Positions 59,472-64,000 of a stretch of 64,000 nt of DNA are shown here, piece by piece. Positions within the stretch are counted from its first letter, which is position 1, and each line of letters starts with the position of its first letter. The notes beneath the pieces were generated by a model. That model worked only from the letters and a program-made list of their open reading frames with translations, was not told the DNA's origin and ran no database searches. The stretch comes from Corallococcus caeni (lineage in GTDB: Bacteria; Myxococcota; Myxococcia; Myxococcales; Myxococcaceae), in NCBI RefSeq assembly GCF_036245865.1, contig NZ_BTTW01000006.1, positions 248,001 through 312,000 on the forward strand, in the 5' to 3' direction. The position numbers and the translations under genes were made by a program.

Positions 59472-60464
59472 CTATAACCAGCCCTGCGCGCGATACCATT
59501 CACCACTGCGAGTGATGCTCTCCGCCAGCCCACGGCGCGGCCGGAAGCCCAGCAGGCGTTCAGCCTTGGCCCCCGAGCACGTCCAGGCCGGCGCCAGGAG
59601 CTGCCGCGCCAGCTTCCGGTTCAGGGGGAGCTTCCGGCCAGTGAGCCGCGTCACCCCGTCCGCCGCCGTGGCCAGGGCCGTCAGCACCGCCGGGGACAGG
59701 CGCCAGGTGCGCGTCTGGAAGCCCAGGGCCTTCGCCCCCAGGTCCTGCATCTCCTCCAGGGTCAGCCGCTCCGGGCCCGCGCAGAAGAACGCCTGGCCCA
59801 GGGCCTCCGGCTTCTCCGCCAATACCAGCAGCAGGTCCACCACGTCCTCCACGTCCACCAGGGACAGGGGGCGGGGGCCTCCGGCCAGCTCCAGCCGGAT
59901 GCCCTTCTTGCCCAGCTTGAAGAACGTCAGGTTTTCCCGGTCTCCGGGCCCCAGGATGCGAGGCGGGCGGATCACCGTCACGGGCAGCCGGTCCTGGAAG
60001 GAGAACGCGATGCGCTCCCCTTCCGCCTTGCTCTCGCCGTACCACTCATGCGGATGGAAGGCGTCCTCCTCCACATGGGGCCGCTCCGGGGTGGAGGGGC
60101 CGTGGGAGGCCAGGGAGCCGCACATCACCAGCCGGGGGCGGGGCTCGGGAAGCGCCGCCATGGCCTCACAGATGAGGCGGGTGCCCTCCGCGTTGACGCG
60201 CATGAACTCGTCGCGCTGCGCGGCGCGGCGGATGCCGGCCAGGTGGAAGACGACGTCCACGCCCTTCACCGCGCCGGCCAGCGAGCCGGGGTCCGTCACG
60301 TCGCCCACCACCCGCGTCCAGGGGTGGCCCTCCAGGGCCTTCTCCAGCTCGCGGGTGTCCGTGGTGGGGCGCAACAGGCATGAAACACGGTCGCCGCGAG
60401 CGGCCAGCGCCCGCGCGAGCCAGGTCCCCAAAAAGCCGCCGGCGCCAGTGATGAGGGCATTCAT
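59472..60464 (-). CDS. NAD-dependent epimerase/dehydratase, first gene of ether-lipid operon
   Basis: 330 aa from ATG 60464. Extended SDR with 'ALITGAGGFLGTWLARALAARGDRVSCLLRP', 'VDVVFHLAGIRRAAQRDEFMRVN', 'RLVMCGSLASHGPS', 'HEWYGESKAEGERIAF' (Tyr-x3-Lys), 'VIRPPRILGPGD'. It heads the five-gene minus-strand operon (SDR, HAD, LarA-like, ElbD, SDR). The region upstream (60465-60844) carries the promoter and a degenerate repeat. Substrate is unknown; by context a lipid-linked or glycerol intermediate. Confidence 0.85.
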   Translation of the reverse strand: MNALITGAGGFLGTWLARALAARGDRVSCLLRPTTDTRELEKALEGHPWTRVVGDVTDPGSLAGAVKGVDVVFHLAGIRRAAQRDEFMRVNAEGTRLICEAMAALPEPRPRLVMCGSLASHGPSTPERPHVEEDAFHPHEWYGESKAEGERIAFSFQDRLPVTVIRPPRILGPGDRENLTFFKLGKKGIRLELAGGPRPLSLVDVEDVVDLLLVLAEKPEALGQAFFCAGPERLTLEEMQDLGAKALGFQTRTWRLSPAVLTALATAADGVTRLTGRKLPLNRKLARQLLAPAWTCSGAKAERLLGFRPRRGLAESITRSGEWYRAQGWL

Positions 60465-60526
60465 GGGCGCTGTTTCATCCGAAAAGCCACATCCCGTCCA
60501 CCGCCGAAATGGGCGCCGTCCGCCTA

Positions 60527-60783
60527 GAGGGGGAGCGCGCTCCAGGTGCCGACTTTCCGCCTCCGGGCGCGTCGCGAGGCACAATCCCCGAGGGAAAACG
60601 GCCTCCGGAGCCGGTTTCTAGGGCTCCGGACGCGCCGCATGGGTTCCGTTCCCGAGGGAAGAATGCGCTGCGGGGCCGAGTTCTAGCCTCCGAAGCCATC
60701 GCTCCGAGGAGCCCCAGAGGGAAAAAGCGCGCGATGGACGCTGTTTTTCGCTCTAGGCCGTGCTACTACGCGCCATCGGCTCT
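60527..60783 (+). repeat. Degenerate 63-bp tandem repeat, four units
   Basis: Units start at 60527, 60590, 60654 and 60717 (spacing 63, 64, 63), each with a GAGGG(A/G)(A/G)A start. Each continues with a GCGC/GGCC-rich stretch, a TTTC/TTCTAG-type centre (60615, 60681, 60751) and a CCTCCG-like half. Identity between units is low but the register is regular. It fills the 380-bp gap between divergent elb and SWIB genes. It may hold protein-binding sites for either promoter. Confidence 0.5.
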
Positions 60784-60844
60784 AGCTTGAAGATGCAAGC
60801 ACGCCGTGCAACGTCCCCTTCGGAGGGGAGGAGACACAAGACGA

Positions 60845-61177
60845 ATGGCCGCCAAGAAAGCCGCTGCGAAGAAGACCGCTGCTCCCGCCGCCAAGAAGGC
60901 CCCTGCCGCGAAGAAGGCCGCGGGCCGCAAGCCGAACGCCGCGTTCATGAAGGAGATGACGCCCTCCACGGAGCTGGCGGCGATCGTCGGTAACAAGCCG
61001 CTGCCCCGCACCGCCGTGGTCAGCAAGATCTGGGACTACATCAAGAAGAACAACCTCCAGGACGCGAAGAACAAGCGCCAGATCAACGCCGACGACAAGC
61101 TGAAGCCCATCTTCGGCGGCAAGAAGAACGTCACCATGTTCGAGATGACCGCGCTGGTGAACAAGCACCTGAGCTGA
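60845..61177 (+). CDS. SWIB/MDM2-domain protein with Lys/Ala-rich (histone H1-like) tail
   Basis: 110 aa from ATG 60845, with GGAGGGGAGGAG upstream. Residues 1-30 are an almost pure Ala/Lys/Pro tail (KKAAAKKTAAPAAKK). Residues about 32-110 are a SWIB domain ('FMKEMTPSTELAAIVGNKPLPRTAVVSKIWDYIKKNNLQD', 'INADDKLKPIFGGKKNVTMFEMTALVNKHL'). SWIB folds occur in eukaryotic chromatin remodelling proteins; bacterial versions are found in Chlamydia and myxobacteria. A DNA-compacting, nucleoid-associated role is likely for the tail. A hairpin follows the stop. Confidence 0.9.
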   Translation: MAAKKAAAKKTAAPAAKKAPAAKKAAGRKPNAAFMKEMTPSTELAAIVGNKPLPRTAVVSKIWDYIKKNNLQDAKNKRQINADDKLKPIFGGKKNVTMFEMTALVNKHLS

Positions 61178-61184
61178 ACGGTGC

Positions 61185-61266
61185 AGGGCCCGTCGGGGCC
61201 GTCGCCGGTCGCCCGAAGGACCCTGGGGGCTCGTCACGCATCGCGCGGGACGGGCCCTCCGCTTTT
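61185..61266 (+). terminator. Possible terminator after the SWIB gene
   Basis: Inverted repeat AGGGCCCGTC (61185-61194) / GACGGGCCCT (61249-61258), followed by CCGCTTTTT. The loop is long (54 nt) and holds further pairing. The T-run is suggestive. Confidence 0.5.
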
Positions 61267-61365
61267 TCCCCTCTGTGCCAGGCGCCCGCCTGGAGCGTTG
61301 AAAAGGGGGCGAAGGCGCATCTGGCTGCTGGCGGACGCGCCGCGTCGGACCTACCTCTGGGGGCC

Positions 61366-64000
61366 ATGTTCCACGACGGTTCCGAGGCAGGGGAGCGCTC
61401 CGCGCGGCAGACGGACGCGAACGGTACGCACACGACGGTGGAAGCGCAGGCGGAGGGCCTCTTCGAGCAGGTCCGACGCGAGCTGCAATCGCGCCGCGTC
61501 ACGCCGCTGTCCACCTACCGGATGCAGCTGCACAAGGACTTCACCTTCCAGCAGGCGAAGGCCCTGGTGCCGTACCTGGCCCGGCTGGGGGTGAGCGACT
61601 TCTACGCGTCGCCCTACCTCAAGGCCACGCCCGGCAGCACCCACGGCTATGACTGCGTGGACCACCAACGGCTCAACCCGGAGGTGGGCACGCCGGAGGA
61701 CCACGCGGCCCTCTGCGGCGCCCTGCGCGAGCACGGCCTGGGGCAGGTGCTGGACGTGGTGCCCAACCACATGGGCATCGAGCGCGACAACCGGCTGTGG
61801 CTGGACGTGCTGGAGAACGGCCCGTCGTCCGTCTACGCGAAGTTCTTCGACGTGGACTGGCGGCCGGTGAAGGACGAACTGGCGGACAAGGTGCTGCTGC
61901 CCATCCTGGGGGACCAGTACGGCATCGTGCTGGAGCGCGGCGAGCTGAAGCTGTCCTACGAGTCCGGCGCCTTCCACCTGCACTACTACGACCACCGGCT
62001 GCCGGTGGCGCCGCGGCAGTACGCGAGCATCCTCAAGCACGGCCTGGAGCGGCTGGAGAAGCAGCTGGGCGCGGAGTCGCCGCACCTGGTGGAGCTGCTC
62101 TCCATCCTGACGGCGCTGGAGCACCTGCCGCCGCGCACGGAGGTGAGCCCGGCGAAGGTCATCGAGCGGCACCGCGAGAAGGAGGTCATCAAGCGGCGGC
62201 TGGGCGCGGTGGTGGCGGACAGCGCGGAGCTGGCGGCGTACGTGGAGGAGAACGTCCGGGTGTTCAACGGCACGCCCGGCAACGTGCGCTCCTTCGACAT
62301 GCTGGACGCGCTGCTGCAGGGGTGCAGCTACCGGCTGGCGCATTGGCGCGTGGCGGGCGAGGAGATCAACTACCGCCGCTTCTTCGACATCAACGGCCTG
62401 GCGGCCATCCGCGTGGAGGACCCGGACGTCTTCCAGGAAGCGCACCAGCTCATCTTCGACTGGCTGCGCGAGGACCGCGTCACGGGCCTGCGCATCGACC
62501 ACCCGGACGGCCTCTTCGACCCCACCGCGTACTTCCTGGACCTGCAGGAGCGCTTCTTCGTGGAGCGCGCGCGGGCGCGGTTCAACGCGGGGAAGCAGGA
62601 CGGAGATGACTCGCGGTGGACGGAGGTGGAGTCGCTCTTGCGCGCGAAGTGGCGGCGCGAGGTGATGGACACGCCGGACAGCCCGCTGCGCAAGGCGCTC
62701 TTCGTGGCGGTGGAGAAGATTCAGGGCGGCCGCGAGCGCATCCCGGACGCGTGGGCGGTGCACGGCACCACCGGCTACCGCTTCGCCAACGCGGTGAGCG
62801 GCCTGTTCGTGCACCCGGCCGCGGAGGCGCACCTGACGGAGACGTACGAGCGCTTCGCGGGCGGCACGCAGGACTTCGCGGAGCTCGTGTACCAGAAGAA
62901 GCTGCTCATCATGCGCGTGAGCATGGCCAGCGAAATCAACGTGCTGGCGCACGAGCTCAACCGCATCTCGGAGATGAACCGCCGCACGCGCGACTTCACG
63001 CTCAACAGCCTGCGGCGCGCGCTGGTGGAGTTCATCGCGCTGTTCCCCGTCTACCGCACCTACGTGGACGGCTGGCGCGCGGAGCTGGACGTGCGCGACG
63101 TGCAGTACATCGAGTGGACCCTCCAGCGCGCCAAGGAGCGCAACCCCAACACCAACGCGTCCATCTTCGACTTCCTGCGCGACATCCTCCTGGGCCGCTA
63201 CCCGGAGCACGTGGGGGACGACGAGAAGGCGGTGATGCTGAGATTCGCGATGAAGCTCCAGCAGGTGACGGGCCCCGTCATGGCCAAGGGCCTGGAGGAC
63301 ACCGTCTTCTACATCTACAACCGGTTGGTGAGCCTCAACGAGGTGGGCGGCGAGCCGGAGCACTTCGGCATGCGCGCCACCACCTTCCACCTGCGCAACC
63401 AGGAGCGCGCGGAGCGCTGGCCGGCGAGCATGCTCACCTCCAGCACCCACGACACCAAGCGCAGCGAGGACGTGCGCGCGCGCATCAACGTCCTCACGGA
63501 GCTGCCGGAGGTCTGGCGGGAGCGGGCGCGCGCCTGGGCGGACCTCACGCAGCCCTTCGTCAGCCACCTGCCTGGCGGCCCCGCGCCGTCGTCCAACGAC
63601 GTCTACCTCTTCTTCCAGACGGTGGTGGGCGCGTGGCCCATGGGCGAGCACGTGCCCCAGGCCGAGCTCCAGGAGTTCCACCGCCGCGTGCGCGAGTACA
63701 TGGCCAAGGCCATCAAGGAGGCCAAGGTCCGCACGTCGTGGACCAACCCGGACGGCGCCTATGACGACGCGATGGCGCGCTTCGTGGACGCGTGCTTCGA
63801 CCCCGCGAAGAGCCAGGCCTTCCTGGACGACGTGAAGGCCTTCAAGCGCCGCATCGAGCGCGCGGGCCAGCACAACGCGCTGGGGCAGCTGCTGTTGAAG
63901 CTGGCCTCGCCCGGCGTGGCGGACACGTACCAGGGCTGCGAGCTGTGGGACCTGTCGCTGGTGGACCCGGACAACCGCCGGCCGGTGGACTACGCCCTGC
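61366..64000 (+). CDS. treY: Maltooligosyl trehalose synthase (3' truncated by window edge)
   Basis: About 878 residues are visible from ATG 61366 and the frame is open to the end of the window. A GH13 barrel begins 'PLSTYRMQLHKDFTFQQAKALVPYLARLGVSDFYASPYLKATPGSTHGYD', then 'VLDVVPNHMG' (region I), 'VTGLRIDHPDGLFDP' (nucleophile Asp), 'FVAVEKIQGGRE' (acid Glu) and 'LTSSTHDTKRSEDVRARI' (transition-state Asp). The N- and C-terminal insertions are those of TreY. The enzyme converts the reducing end of a maltooligosaccharide to trehalose, the first step of the TreYZ path used for osmoprotection and spore survival. A treZ partner may follow outside the window. Confidence 0.95.
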   Translation, partial: MFHDGSEAGERSARQTDANGTHTTVEAQAEGLFEQVRRELQSRRVTPLSTYRMQLHKDFTFQQAKALVPYLARLGVSDFYASPYLKATPGSTHGYDCVDHQRLNPEVGTPEDHAALCGALREHGLGQVLDVVPNHMGIERDNRLWLDVLENGPSSVYAKFFDVDWRPVKDELADKVLLPILGDQYGIVLERGELKLSYESGAFHLHYYDHRLPVAPRQYASILKHGLERLEKQLGAESPHLVELLSILTALEHLPPRTEVSPAKVIERHREKEVIKRRLGAVVADSAELAAYVEENVRVFNGTPGNVRSFDMLDALLQGCSYRLAHWRVAGEEINYRRFFDINGLAAIRVEDPDVFQEAHQLIFDWLREDRVTGLRIDHPDGLFDPTAYFLDLQERFFVERARARFNAGKQDGDDSRWTEVESLLRAKWRREVMDTPDSPLRKALFVAVEKIQGGRERIPDAWAVHGTTGYRFANAVSGLFVHPAAEAHLTETYERFAGGTQDFAELVYQKKLLIMRVSMASEINVLAHELNRISEMNRRTRDFTLNSLRRALVEFIALFPVYRTYVDGWRAELDVRDVQYIEWTLQRAKERNPNTNASIFDFLRDILLGRYPEHVGDDEKAVMLRFAMKLQQVTGPVMAKGLEDTVFYIYNRLVSLNEVGGEPEHFGMRATTFHLRNQERAERWPASMLTSSTHDTKRSEDVRARINVLTELPEVWRERARAWADLTQPFVSHLPGGPAPSSNDVYLFFQTVVGAWPMGEHVPQAELQEFHRRVREYMAKAIKEAKVRTSWTNPDGAYDDAMARFVDACFDPAKSQAFLDDVKAFKRRIERAGQHNALGQLLLKLASPGVADTYQGCELWDLSLVDPDNRRPVDYAL

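Noticed and set aside
60509-60790. 93-codon ORF over the 63-bp repeat
   Set aside because: The 64-bp step between units 2 and 3 changes frame, the composition is Arg/Pro-rich shadow, and no ribosome binding site is seen; treated as non-coding repeat.

Overview
The window is GC-rich (about 70%) with dense coding on both strands. It looks like chromosomal DNA of a myxobacterium of the Myxococcaceae (Corallococcus or Myxococcus type). Pointers to this are a multidomain ether-lipid enzyme of the ElbD kind inside a five-gene operon, several ECF sigma/anti-sigma modules, many secreted lipoproteins, a DUF1592/DUF1552 pair, a bacterial acyl-CoA-binding protein, a SWIB-domain protein with a histone-like tail and a candidate sigma-54 promoter. 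No rRNA, tRNA, CRISPR array, insertion sequence or prophage was found. Species assignment is inference.

Layout. 0-10.8 kb: mostly plus-strand housekeeping and accessory genes (duplicated BamE-like secreted protein, class 3 lipase, LOG-family protein, endonuclease V with DUF2905, GMC oxidoreductase, DUF2267, ACBP, metallophosphoesterase). A small minus-strand pair lies inside this stretch: a candidate ubiquitin-like protein and a short E1/ThiF-like enzyme. 10.8-14.2 kb: a minus-strand operon of a vWA (Ro60/TROVE-like layout) protein, an unknown 390-aa protein and a JAMM/MPN-type protein. Together these two loci could form an undescribed ubiquitin-like modification system. 14.7-19.3 kb: two sigma/zinc-finger anti-sigma modules facing each other. 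19.4-26.9 kb: hotdog thioesterase, UvrD/PcrA helicase, DUF1592/DUF1552 pair and a GbpA-like chitin LPMO.

27.0-37.3 kb: a minus-strand cluster beginning with the TIGR02587/TIGR02588 pair and continuing into three tandem giant paralogues built of carboxypeptidase-regulatory-like beta-sandwich repeats. 37.6-44.7 kb: purU, a GntR/FCD regulator with an odd tail, a glycine-rich lipoprotein, and a third ECF sigma operon whose first gene carries twelve 12-residue repeats. 44.9-51.6 kb: MFS transporter, beta-propeller lipoprotein, adenosine deaminase, glgC and an FHA-GGDEF protein followed by a 58-aa membrane peptide. 51.6-60.5 kb: the ether-lipid (elb-type) operon. 60.5-64.0 kb: a degenerate 63-bp tandem repeat, the SWIB gene and the 5' part of treY.

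A 25-bp near-perfect palindrome (AACCTGTCCGAC-W-GTCGGACAGGTT) occurs five times, mostly just past gene 3' ends and once inside the GntR reading frame. Other non-coding signals are a strong intrinsic terminator after the first secreted protein and a perfect inverted repeat that buries the Shine-Dalgarno of the ACBP gene.
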